Source of the DNA: JBCCIM01 sp965263205
GTDB taxonomy: Bacteria > Bacteroidota > Rhodothermia > Rhodothermales > JAHQVL01
Direction: 5' to 3'
Assembly (NCBI GenBank): GCA_965263205.1
Contig: CBDHHF010000005.1
Location: 1-64,000, forward strand
Length of the DNA: 64,000 nucleotides
Part shown: in pieces, positions 36,024 to 44,451 of the stretch
Numbering within the stretch: position 1 is the stretch's first letter
Layout of the letters: every line of letters starts with the position of its first letter
The notes under the pieces: model-generated
What the model was told of the DNA's origin: nothing
The model's database searches: none
The model's input: the letters and a program-made list of their open reading frames with translations, nothing else
Program-made: the position numbers and the translations under genes

Positions 36024-36080
36024 CGGGTTTAAACCTGGGCAAAATTCACAACACACCCCGCTGATTCTTTAACGGGTCAG

Positions 36081-36448
36081 CGCTCCTCTCAAGAGGGGAT
36101 TTTTGATAGTGAGATTTCTTTGGCAAGCTTCGCATCTGGTAGCCAACCGTGCGACAAGTGTATAGCCTCTACCCCAATCGCACGTCACGAATACCCCTCT
36201 TGAGCGGAATGGCTATAGCGTCGGGGTGTGTTTGTGTTTTTGGGTTCTGCCCGGACACACCCCGGCCCAGACTTCGTCTGGGCCACCCCTCTCGAGAAGG
36301 GATTTTTTAGGGATGATTCTATTTTCAGAGTTCAGATCATCACTCTAAACGCGCCCCCCAATTCCCCCTGGTAACGCCAAAACAACCACCAATCCAACCC
36401 ATCCCCTCTCGAGAGGGGACAGCCTGACATAGCCAGGCAGGGGTGTGT
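36081..36448. repeat. Cluster of CTCTCGAGAG hairpin repeats
   Basis: This gene-free stretch carries several copies of one palindromic repeat. The best are 36251-36302 (inverted; GGCCCAGAC-GAA-GTCTGGGCC hairpin beside CTCTCGAG) and 36401-36448 (CCCCTCTCGAGAGGGG, GCCTG/CAGGC hairpin, GGGGTGTGTC). Diverged pieces lie at 36083-36099 and 36193-36232. The order is always palindrome, variable hairpin, GGGGTGTGT. A further copy is at 59187-59232. Similar repeats are known between genes in many bacterial genomes; a helper transposase was not seen. Confidence 0.75.
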
Positions 36449-37340
36449 CTACGCCGCCCCGAACCGGCCGCGGATGTACGCCGGCACATCACGCAACCGT
36501 AAACTCGTCGTCGACGGCCCGGTCCGAATAAAAAACGCGTCCTGGTCGTCATCCAAAAAATACGCCGGCATCGATGCAGGCGTGCAGTCTACGCGTAACA
36601 TTTCTTTCCCGTCGATGTCCTCAATCGCAAACTGAATAAACTGCAAGATGCAGGGCACCTATGCGCTCTTTGATCATGTTGGTCACGTGGAGCAGCATTT
36701 TATCGCTGTTTGTAAACTTGTCGTTATCCAATCCCAGTATTTCGCCATCATCACCCACACCAATCATCAAAATGCCGCCTTCAGAGTTGAGAAATGCACA
36801 GATGGTTTTCAAGGCGGCTTTTTCTACGGCGCGATCCTTTTTACCCGTATAAAGATTCATCCGAAACGTCGACTTAAACTCTACGTTTTCGGTCTCACCA
36901 AAGCGAATCAGCTCTGCCGTTGAGATTTGTGTACGCGAACGGAGGTAATTCGTGATGCGTTTGCTGAGTGCGCGGGTAATCTTAAGCGCAATTTCCGGTG
37001 GGACATAGTCTTTATTAAACAGCCGCGTCCCACAAATTTCGATTGCAGAAGCCGGCCCATCCGCAACAACAATCCCTGAGCGAAAATCGCCATTAATCAC
37101 GCCAATCTCGCCCACCAATTGCCCCGGCCCAAGGGTCTTAAATTCGCCGTACGCGAGTTGTAAAGAGAACTGACCAGACGCGATCAGATAGAAGAAGCGA
37201 GGCTTTCGCTTGTTATCAAAAACCACCTCGCCATCACTAAAAGTCACACGCTCTACGATGGGCGACAACGCCGCTAATTCCTCTTGAGATAGTACAGCAA
37301 ATACGTCGTGCTGCGCCAACACCTGCAACGCTTCAGTCAT
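36449..37340 (-). pseudogene. Cyclic-nucleotide-binding-like plus AlbA_2 protein, frameshifted
   Basis: From the ATG at 37340 (MTEALQVLAQHDVFAVL) the first 120 residues are a cNMP-binding-type beta barrel (VTFSDGEVVFDNKRKPRFFYLIASGQF, GPGQLVGEIGVINGDFRSG). Then comes an AlbA_2/Schlafen-type domain with its signature ENVEFKSTFRMN and LKTICAFLNSEGGILMIGVGDDGEILGLDND. At about 36650 the frame breaks after MIKERIGALHL. The rest of the domain continues in another frame (QFIQFAIEDIDGKEMLRVDCTPASMPAYF) to 36449. A single-base indel explains this. It follows the PqiC-like gene by 50 bases and may be the last gene of the Mla operon. Either decay or sequence error. Confidence 0.75.
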
Positions 37341-37390
37341 ACAATCGGGGTAAAGATTCCGAATGCAACTGCAGTGTCGCATCCTTCACC

Positions 37391-38017
37391 TCACATACTA
37401 CCGATAGCCGCTACAAGGTCCTGGGATAATCCTGTGAGTGTGCTTTCCAGACCTGTCACCAGATTGGGGTAATTAAGGAGAACCGGCCCTTCCGTTGTTT
37501 GCACCGTGACACCTTGTTTCAGTACCGAATTTGTATCCGGATCCAATACTTTCCAGTAGGCTTCGAGATGCGCGTGCATGCCGGCTGATCCTGGCTGGGC
37601 CAACCGGGTGCCTTCAAACTTGGTGACAGAAATTTCAACGACGTAATCATGCTGAGCTCCCGTCGACCAGGGCACAACATCCACCTGCTTTACGTCTGCT
37701 TCCGCCGTCATCAACCCGGCCAATACACGGTTGATGGCAGGACTCAAGTCTTCCCCCCACCGGTGGGCATCCAGGAATTCGACTTCGTTTGCGCCGCGCC
37801 GGACAACCAGGTGCGGAGAATCCAGGTACGTGGCAAGCTGAAGCCGGCGCAATCCGACAACCGCACCCTCTGAATCACTTACAGGTGCCTGCAATTGCTG
37901 GCCGCCCAAGACGTAAAACCGGGTTTCGTTTTCTCTGGGCTTCAGGTTCACGCAGCCCTGCATCATCAGCACGGCGAGCAGAAGAACGAGTAGTTTAGAT
38001 CCGTTATACATAATCAT
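37391..38017 (-). CDS. PqiC-like ABC-transport auxiliary lipoprotein
   Basis: 208 residues. A lipobox (VLMMQGC, Cys at about 22) marks an outer-membrane lipoprotein. The body, RFYVLGGQQLQAP, VGLRRLQLATYLDSPHLVVRRGANEVEFLDAHRWGEDLSPAINRVLAGLM, fits the PqiC/ABC_trans_aux (DUF330) family, which pairs with MCE-domain lipid carriers. Its ATG overlaps the stop of the MlaD gene by four bases (ATGA), a sign of translational coupling. It would supply the outer-membrane end of the lipid transport system, in place of the MlaA/MlaC found in proteobacteria. Confidence 0.87.
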   Translation of the reverse strand: MIMYNGSKLLVLLLAVLMMQGCVNLKPRENETRFYVLGGQQLQAPVSDSEGAVVGLRRLQLATYLDSPHLVVRRGANEVEFLDAHRWGEDLSPAINRVLAGLMTAEADVKQVDVVPWSTGAQHDYVVEISVTKFEGTRLAQPGSAGMHAHLEAYWKVLDPDTNSVLKQGVTVQTTEGPVLLNYPNLVTGLESTLTGLSQDLVAAIGSM

Positions 38018-39043
38018 TGACCGCTGTTATTATCATCCTTTCCACGGATGAGCATACTGGGATTCTGTTCGAGCGTGTTAGCAAGGACCTGTAATGCGTC
38101 GGCAGCTTTTGCCAGGCTTTCGAGTGTTTCTTGCAGATGGAAGCCCAGGCCACTGTCGGTCGTCATCATCGCGTTTGCCTGGGTCATCGACTCACGCATC
38201 ACACGCAGCGTCTGATCCAGTTCAGCACTCGTATTATCAAGGCGCGAGGTAAGTGTTTGGGTTGATGCATTAAGCTGCTGTACCAGGATGCGGACATCTG
38301 CCATCGTCTGGGCAAACTCATCGGAAGCAGCCGGTAATCTGTCGACAGTAGCTTGCAACGAATCAGAACCGATGAGCCGGCGAATGGACGCTGCTGTCTG
38401 CATCAGCGACCGACTCACGCCTTCCGTATCCAGTTCATCAATTTTCAGGTTAGCTTTCACCAGCAAGCGCCGTCAGGTTTTCACTGATGGCATTCACATT
38501 GAACGACCGCAGGTTCGACACAAGCCCCGAGGCTTCGGAGCTCAGCGAAGCCATCGGTGAGAAGGTCGATGGAATTTCGTTGGTTGCCAGATCATCCAAC
38601 ACCTCATCTGATAGTGGTGGCGTATCAACGTAGCGCAGTTCAATGTACATCTGCCCCGTCACGATACTCTCCAACTGCAATTGCGCACGCAACCCTTTTT
38701 GGATGTGCTGACGCAACGCCTCGTACTCCGTCCACTTCAGTCCATCCGAAAGGATCAGATCGAGCCGTTCCATATCGATTTGATAGGTAACCGGTACCTG
38801 GAACGTCTCTTCATCAAGATCGATGAGCAACTGTAAGTCGGTTACTTCGCCGATTGGTACCCCCTGGCACTTCACTTTGGCACCGACGGCAAGGCCGTTC
38901 ACAGACTCACGGAACGAACTCTGAAACTCAGCTTGCTCCCTGAACAGGCTGTTCGACGTAAAAGCAACGATACCCAGGATCGATAGCATCAATCCTCCCA
39001 GCAAAAACATGCCGATCATCGTTGGATTTGCGCGTTTACTCAT
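38014..39043 (-). pseudogene. mlaD: MlaD-type MCE-domain protein, frameshifted
   Basis: The first 197 codons (39043 to 38450) encode an N-terminal membrane helix (MIGMFLLGGLMLSILGIVAF) and an MCE domain (SVNGLAVGAKVKCQGVPIGEVTDL, IVTGQMYIELRY) and stop just after NAISENLTALAGES. A second frame overlapping this stop continues NLKIDELDTEGVSRSLMQTAASI through a long coiled coil to LEQNPSMLIRGKDDN at 38014. Together they make a normal single MlaD-like protein of about 340 residues; the break at 38450-38470 fits one indel. It is the substrate-binding ring component of the lipid transporter, anchored in the inner membrane. Two overlapping genes is the alternative, but the family is not normally split here. 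Confidence 0.8.
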
Positions 39044-39097
39044 TGGCTCACTGCGTTTTAATTAAATCGGTTATATGCACTGTAGACATGCATAACA

Positions 39098-39874
39098 TTA
39101 GTCCATGTCACCACTTCGTGTCAGGAAACGATGTACTTCTTCGTTGGGCGGATTCGCTTTCAAATCAAACGGATTACCCAGGCCCGTCATCGTCTTTACC
39201 GTGCGATCGAGAAAAACACCGCGGTCCGCTACTTTGAAGATGCTCGACAAATCGTGGCTCACAATAATGATGGTCGTTCCGAGGCCGTCGCGCAGCCTCA
39301 GAATCAGGTCGTCGAGACGGCCGGCAGAAATTGGGTCGAGGCCTGACGAGGGCTCATCGAAAAATAGAATTTCGGGATCAAGCGCCATCGCCCGTGCTAA
39401 TGCAGCACGCTTGTTCATGCCGCCGCTGATTTCAGCCGGATAAAACGTCTCAAAGCCTTTTAATCCAACCAGGGAAAGCTTCAGCGAAACGAGTTCAGCG
39501 ATTTCCTCGCGCTCCAGGTTGGTGTAGACCTCCAGCGGCAGCGCTATATTTTCAGCCAGCGTAAGTCCACTCCAGAGCGCACCATTTTGGTACAGAATGC
39601 CGATGCGTTTTCTGACGGCGTTTTTCCCCTCCTCTTCCATATCCCAGAAACTCTGACCGTCGTACAGCACTTGCCCTTCTGCCGGCGCTTTGAGTCCAAT
39701 CATGTGTTTCAGCAGCGTGCTTTTTCCACTCCCGCTTCCGCCCATGATGACAAAGATCTCCCCTTTCTGGATCGTAAAATCCAGTTCGCGCATCACCACG
39801 TAGTTGGCATACGCCATCGTGAGATTGCTAATGCGGATGGCAACATCCTGGCTATGTGGGTGATAATCCATCAT
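39098..39874 (-). CDS. mlaF: MlaF-type ABC transporter ATPase
   Basis: 258 residues from tandem ATGs at 39874/39871, one base after the MlaE stop. Walker A is GGSGSGKSTLL, the Q-loop YQNGALWSG, the ABC signature ISGGMNKRAALARA (the MlaF-type variant) and Walker B LFFDEPSSGLDP; the H-loop is IIVSHD. It powers phospholipid or sterol-like lipid movement through MlaE. The longer frame to 39916 overlaps MlaE and is unlikely. The spacing shows tight coupling in the order mlaE-mlaF-mlaD-pqiC-like. Confidence 0.94.
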   Translation of the reverse strand: MMDYHPHSQDVAIRISNLTMAYANYVVMRELDFTIQKGEIFVIMGGSGSGKSTLLKHMIGLKAPAEGQVLYDGQSFWDMEEEGKNAVRKRIGILYQNGALWSGLTLAENIALPLEVYTNLEREEIAELVSLKLSLVGLKGFETFYPAEISGGMNKRAALARAMALDPEILFFDEPSSGLDPISAGRLDDLILRLRDGLGTTIIIVSHDLSSIFKVADRGVFLDRTVKTMTGLGNPFDLKANPPNEEVHRFLTRSGDMD

Positions 39875-39875
39875 C

Positions 39876-40997
39876 TCAAATCTCCACCACGGCCGCGAGC
39901 CAGTCGATGATGGCATTGGCCAGGATAATATGGGTGATGGCGGTAACTACAGCAGAGGTGGTAGACACACCAACGGCACCGGCATCATTTCCGGTCTGCA
40001 ACCCGCGCATACAACCGGCTAATCCAATAATTGCCCCAAAGATTGTGGCTTTGAACAAGCCCACGAGCACATCAAGTATAGAAACAGGCTCCAGAAAACC
40101 AGTGATAAACTGCGTCATGCCCACGTCAAGCATGCTGAGCGCAACCAGCACACCGCCTATTACACCGATGAAGTTTGCATAGATGGTTAGCAGCGGCAGG
40201 GTCACAAATATCCCCAAAAACCGGGGCAAAACCAGGAAATCCATGGGTGAAATGCCCAGCGTTTCGAGCGCATTGATTTCTTCGGAAATTTTCATGCTCC
40301 CGAGTTCAGCCGCAAAGGCAGCACCGGTACGGCCGGCCATGATGATTGCCGTCATCAACGCCCCCAATTCGCGCAAAATGCCGTAGCTAACGAGGTACGA
40401 TACGTAATAATCTGCGCCAAATCGCTTGAGTACAACCGCACCGAGGAAAGAAAGAATCAGTCCTACGAGGAAGCTGATCAACGTCACAATCGGTAACGCC
40501 CCCGAGCTATTCGACTGAACAATCACCCAGAAATCGCGCCAGCGCAATTTTACGCGGCCGAACAGAAAACCTGTAAACGTCTGTGCAAACTCACCCGTGA
40601 AGCGCGCAAAAGCAGCCGTCTCCCTGAACAGCTTGATTCCAGCCTTGCCCAAACGGGCCAACAAGCCCGCATCTTGTTGTTGGTCAAGCAGTTCAGCCTC
40701 AGGTACAGCCTGCGACAATTCAATCAGGCCGGCGATATTTTCTGGCAACGTGTCTGCACGAAACCGAATCCCGTTCGATGCGCAGAATTGCATGGTGTCC
40801 AGTACATACGTGAGCAGGCTGCTATCCCAATGACCAAGTTGGGATGCATCAAATCCAATGGCCCGTACTGGTCCACGCTCCTCCCACTCAGAAAATGGCG
40901 GCACAAACCGCTTCAGCGGCTGATCAATAGACCAGTCCCCTGCCAGGTGCAGCACGAGCGTGTCTCCTTCGTATCGGGCGTCAATCTGCATGAGCAC
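39876..40997 (-). CDS. mlaE: MlaE-type permease with fused N-terminal STAS domain
   Basis: 373 residues. Residues 1-100 are a STAS domain (LHLAGDWSIDQPL, RAIGFDASQLGHWDSSLLTYVLDTM) like MlaB. After a linker, the MlaE permease (about 140-373) has five or more helices and conserved blocks: SFLVGLILSFLGAVVLKRFGADYYVSYLV, REL(G)ALMTAIIMAGRTGAAFAAELGSM, EEINALETLGISPMDFLVLPR and AGCMRGLQTGNDAGAVGVSTTSAVV. The fusion replaces a separate MlaB. It is the first gene of the lipid transport operon. Confidence 0.94.
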   Translation of the reverse strand: MLMQIDARYEGDTLVLHLAGDWSIDQPLKRFVPPFSEWEERGPVRAIGFDASQLGHWDSSLLTYVLDTMQFCASNGIRFRADTLPENIAGLIELSQAVPEAELLDQQQDAGLLARLGKAGIKLFRETAAFARFTGEFAQTFTGFLFGRVKLRWRDFWVIVQSNSSGALPIVTLISFLVGLILSFLGAVVLKRFGADYYVSYLVSYGILRELGALMTAIIMAGRTGAAFAAELGSMKISEEINALETLGISPMDFLVLPRFLGIFVTLPLLTIYANFIGVIGGVLVALSMLDVGMTQFITGFLEPVSILDVLVGLFKATIFGAIIGLAGCMRGLQTGNDAGAVGVSTTSAVVTAITHIILANAIIDWLAAVVEI

Positions 40998-41171
40998 GGC
41001 GGGAATTGCCGCAAATCAGTAAACTATTGGGTGGTCGCGTACGTCGAAATCCGTGGGCTAATCATACAATAAGACAGAATGGGACCTGATGCACAGCGTT
41101 TATGCTTATTCATTCCATCTACATGGAACAGCTAAAAATCGCAGGTTACAGCGTATTGGGCGTAATCAGAA

Positions 41172-41825
41172 TCAGGCCGGCAGTTGGGCCTCCAGCACCA
41201 TCGTTTCAAAGGCATTCATTGCCTCGTTTCCCATTCGTTTGCCATGCATTTCCAGTCCAGCAAGATGCGGATCACTGCTCTCGCCGACCTTGCATACGTC
41301 GACATCCATGAAGCCGGCATTCCGCAACGCTTCCGTCAAAAAGGCTTGATCGTAAATGAACTGATGCCCCCAATTGCGAAATGCGTTGTTGATAACCATA
41401 ACATCGCTGGAAGGACCCGTGTCGGGCAAAAAACGGTTGGTGATCCACGCGATGTATTCCTGCTGCACCTGCGTCTTTTCTGGGCCATACAACGCAAGCA
41501 AAACAGCTAAATCAGGGGTTGCTATCCTGATTTTCCCGCCAGGTTTTAACACGCGAGCACACTCGGCCAACATGCCGGCACCTGCCTGGTAGTTCAAATG
41601 CTCAATCATATGCTCCGTAAAAACATACTGAAACGCATTGTCTGGCAGAGGAAAAGGCAGCGCTGCATCCATAAACACATACGACTGGCCAGCCTCCCCA
41701 TATCCGTTATGCGGCATGAGGTCAGTATTCAGCCAACCCTTCATGTAATTGGTTGCACACCCAAGTTGCAATCCAGGAACGACTGCCTGCTCCAGGTACA
41801 ACTCGATGATGATGTTGCGATCCAT
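41172..41825 (-). CDS. Class I SAM-dependent methyltransferase
   Basis: 217 residues. VPGLQLGCATNYMKGWLNTDLMP is the SAM-binding loop of the glycine/cysteine type, followed by LPDNAFQYVFTEHMIEHLNYQAGAGMLAECARVLKPGGKIRIATPDL, the standard motif II/III region of class I methyltransferases. The type resembles enzymes of cell-surface glycan and small-molecule modification, but the substrate cannot be told. It is 26 bases downstream of the DUF3500 gene and about 175 bases upstream of mlaE on the same strand. Confidence 0.88.
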   Translation of the reverse strand: MDRNIIIELYLEQAVVPGLQLGCATNYMKGWLNTDLMPHNGYGEAGQSYVFMDAALPFPLPDNAFQYVFTEHMIEHLNYQAGAGMLAECARVLKPGGKIRIATPDLAVLLALYGPEKTQVQQEYIAWITNRFLPDTGPSSDVMVINNAFRNWGHQFIYDQAFLTEALRNAGFMDVDVCKVGESSDPHLAGLEMHGKRMGNEAMNAFETMVLEAQLPA

Positions 41826-41851
41826 CTAAAAAACGCGGCTAAAGCAAAGAG

Positions 41852-43063
41852 TTAGTTGTCATTTCCACCTGGTGGGCCGCCTGGACCTCCAGGACCACCG
41901 GGGCCACTATGATGCTCCTCATAGTGCGTTTGTAGCCAGTCTTCGCCGTAATCGTTTTTCGGGTCGCGCACAATGGTGTGCACATGGTTGGCGGCTCCTT
42001 CAGCACCACCTACCGCCCGCTCGCGGATATATTCGATGAGGATGGAAGGTCCGTGCACGCGGTAATAATACCGCTTAGTAATGTCATCGGTGGGTCCGAT
42101 CCACGAAAAGTAGAGTTGCTCCATACCATCCGCAGCTATGTCAGCCAGTTGCTGCTCCGCTGCATCGTGGTCGGCATTCCTTACGTACTCTTCGATGAGG
42201 TGATTGAGCAGCTTCTGCTGGTGGGCATTCATCGCGCTGCCGGCGAGCCCCTGGTAGGTCTCCAGGCTTTGCTTTCTGCCAGGCCCTTCCAGCACGTCGC
42301 GCGGGATGTCCGTATCCAAGATCACCGTGGCTTGCTGATCAGCAGATAACGCGTGCAGTAATTCAAAACCACGTTCTACTTCGTGTGACAATGCGCGCCA
42401 ACCGGCAAAGGTACCTGTTTCAACTTCGTACGGCTCCGCCCCCAAAAACATCGGCGTGAACGCCACTTTGTTATCCACTACGGTAAAGCTAACGGCCAGG
42501 TGGTGTCCGGTGATCATCCATCCCCAGCTGGCATCAGTCGCTGGATCGCCGAAAAACGAAGCCCAGTAGTTCTCAGACCGCCAGCTATCTACGAGCCGCA
42601 CCATAAAGTCATCTTCGTCTGCTGCCGCCAAACGATCTTTAAACCGCACTTTCGCCTCTTCATGGAGGATGTCTTCCATCCAAAAGAGCGAAGACATTTT
42701 CAGATACCCCTGGCTGCTGGATGATGCCCGCATCAAGTCGTGAAAGAGCCGGCGCTGATCGTCATCCAAATCGCCGAGCCGGATGCCGACGCGTTCGTAC
42801 ATGGATGCCGGCAGGTTGCTCCACGTTGTGCGCGCATCGCCATCATCCAGCGCAAACATCCCTTCAGCGCGTAATTCGGGCGACAGGGAAGCAAGGAATG
42901 TTGTTGATGCTTGCTTCATTTGCTCGGCGCTACCGGACGGGACGGCTACCGCAGTCTGTGCATTTGCGCCGGATGTCAAAGACACTGTGGCTTCTTCATG
43001 GGAGGAGGTTTGACATCCTACGAGTGCTGCTACTACGAAGGAAATTGCGAGCCGGCTAATCAT
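41852..43063 (-). CDS. DUF3500 lipoprotein with glycine-proline tail
   Basis: 403 residues from the ATG at 43063, which gives a lipoprotein signal MISRLAISFVVAALVGC; the longer frame to 43273 only adds a leader without sense. The family region runs from about 45 to 380 (TTWSNLPASMYERVGIRLGDLDDDQRRLFHDLMRASSSSQGYLK, WGWMITGHHLAVSFTVVDNKVAFTPMFLGAEP, YYYRVHGPSILIEY) and matches DUF3500. The C-terminus is a short collagen-like GPGGPGGPGGPPGG tail. The family function is unknown. It is divergent from the DUF6503 lipoprotein gene, with a 247-base gap. Confidence 0.85.
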   Translation of the reverse strand: MISRLAISFVVAALVGCQTSSHEEATVSLTSGANAQTAVAVPSGSAEQMKQASTTFLASLSPELRAEGMFALDDGDARTTWSNLPASMYERVGIRLGDLDDDQRRLFHDLMRASSSSQGYLKMSSLFWMEDILHEEAKVRFKDRLAAADEDDFMVRLVDSWRSENYWASFFGDPATDASWGWMITGHHLAVSFTVVDNKVAFTPMFLGAEPYEVETGTFAGWRALSHEVERGFELLHALSADQQATVILDTDIPRDVLEGPGRKQSLETYQGLAGSAMNAHQQKLLNHLIEEYVRNADHDAAEQQLADIAADGMEQLYFSWIGPTDDITKRYYYRVHGPSILIEYIRERAVGGAEGAANHVHTIVRDPKNDYGEDWLQTHYEEHHSGPGGPGGPGGPPGGNDN

Positions 43064-43310
43064 AGTCGTGCTGGGAAATATCGAATAAATTTTTTGGTGG
43101 ATTGCAGAAAATATGCTTTTTGAATCAAATAACACAGGCCGGTAATTCGGTGATACTCCATTTACCAGGACAGGCACCGTAACGTCCAAGTCTGTGGACG
43201 TACCAACCCAGTACATCAATACTATCAAATGATTCCTGTCGCGAGTAACTTGTAGGGAATGCCCGAGAGGCAACCCGTTTCTTTTCGACTAGCCGTAACC
43301 CACCTTACTA

Positions 43311-44120
43311 ATGATACAGACTGTTACCTCCCTCTTCTTTTGTGTACTGCTACTTTCTGGCTGCCAGCCCAACAACGAAACCCCAACCGCTGAAGCAGCG
43401 CCAGTTGAAGCTACACCAGGGGAACCCTCAATGGATGCCCTGGATAAAGCCCTCGCTGCACACGGTGGCCTCGACACCTGGCGTTCGATGGGCACACTCG
43501 AGTACAACGTTTTCAAAGGTGACCGAGAGGAGCATCACCTGGTTGATCTGCAGAGCAGAAATATCTTACACGCCGGCACGAGCTACGCTTTCGGGTATGA
43601 TGGCGCGGACGTTTGGGTTTCACCCACCCGCGACGCGTACCCCGGCAATCCACGTTTTGCCAATGGCCTGGATTTCTATTTCTTCGGTATTCCCTTTGTG
43701 CTCGCTGACCCTGGGACCAATCGTGAATACCTTGGACAAACTACGGTTAATGGGGTAGATTATGAGACGGTCAAAATCAGCTTCGATGCCGGCACAGGTG
43801 GTTCACCAGACGATTATTACATCGCGCACTTCGATCCTGAATCGCACCAACTCCACTCCATACTTTATACCGTCACGTTTAATTCTCAAACCCCTAACGA
43901 ACAATACTACGCCCGCATGTATGACACCTGGGAAGAAATTGACGGGCTCCTTCTGCCGACGAAGATGACGGCCTACGCCTGGGATGGCGAGACACGCACG
44001 ACGGGTGAAATGTATCGTGAGACCACATTCAGCGATATCAAGCTATCCACAGCATCTCCCGACCCTGCCATTTTTGCTATACCTGAAAACGCTGAACTGG
44101 CGTTGCCTGATGAAGAGTAA
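43311..44120 (+). CDS. DUF6503 lipoprotein
   Basis: 269 residues. A lipobox (LLLSGC, Cys about 18) is followed by a Pro/Ala/Glu linker and then a domain starting ALDKALAAHGGLDTWRSMGTLEYNVFKG, with HHLVDLQSRNILHAGTSYAFGYDGADVWV and FYFFGIPFVLADPG; this is the DUF6503 pattern, related to outer-membrane lipoprotein-sorting-like folds. It probably sits on the periplasmic side of a membrane. Its role is unknown. The DUF3500 lipoprotein gene is divergent from it and the carboxylesterase gene follows after about 330 bases. Confidence 0.8.
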   Translation: MIQTVTSLFFCVLLLSGCQPNNETPTAEAAPVEATPGEPSMDALDKALAAHGGLDTWRSMGTLEYNVFKGDREEHHLVDLQSRNILHAGTSYAFGYDGADVWVSPTRDAYPGNPRFANGLDFYFFGIPFVLADPGTNREYLGQTTVNGVDYETVKISFDAGTGGSPDDYYIAHFDPESHQLHSILYTVTFNSQTPNEQYYARMYDTWEEIDGLLLPTKMTAYAWDGETRTTGEMYRETTFSDIKLSTASPDPAIFAIPENAELALPDEE

Positions 44121-44451
44121 AGGATCGCTGAATGTGGATTCTCCACCACGTCATCCCGGACTTGATGTGGGTCCATGGCTGCTTGCGCATCGCTTCGGGT
44201 AACACAATTGGGCTGCTCGCCCAGATGCTGCTCTGTTAGACTTATCAGCATAACGTGGTTGAGGAGTTGTGCGAGTCCGGCAAAGATCCTTAGTAGAGCT
44301 CAGGATCGTGGGGATAGAGCAGATCAACAATCCGCATTCAGCATTCTCCAATCAATCCTCCTCTCTACACGACCTGGACACCATACGTGTTTATTCTCCC
44401 GTCGTGGATGCCTATACTTACCCTACTTTCCCACAAGGTAAACAATTGCCC
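44121..44451. other. Gene-free stretch with REP-like remnant
   Basis: No convincing gene. CGTCATCCCGGACTTGATG at 44149 resembles the first half of a palindromic repeat widespread in bacteria, here degenerate. Another stretch near 44330 (AATCCGCATTCAGCATTCTC) is a degenerate short-period repeat. The 3' part is the leader of the esterase gene. Confidence 0.4.

Noticed and set aside
36449..37340. AlbA_2 (Schlafen-type) protein as an antiviral factor
   Set aside because: It is joined to a cyclic-nucleotide-type barrel and linked to a lipid transport operon; nothing nearby suggests defence.
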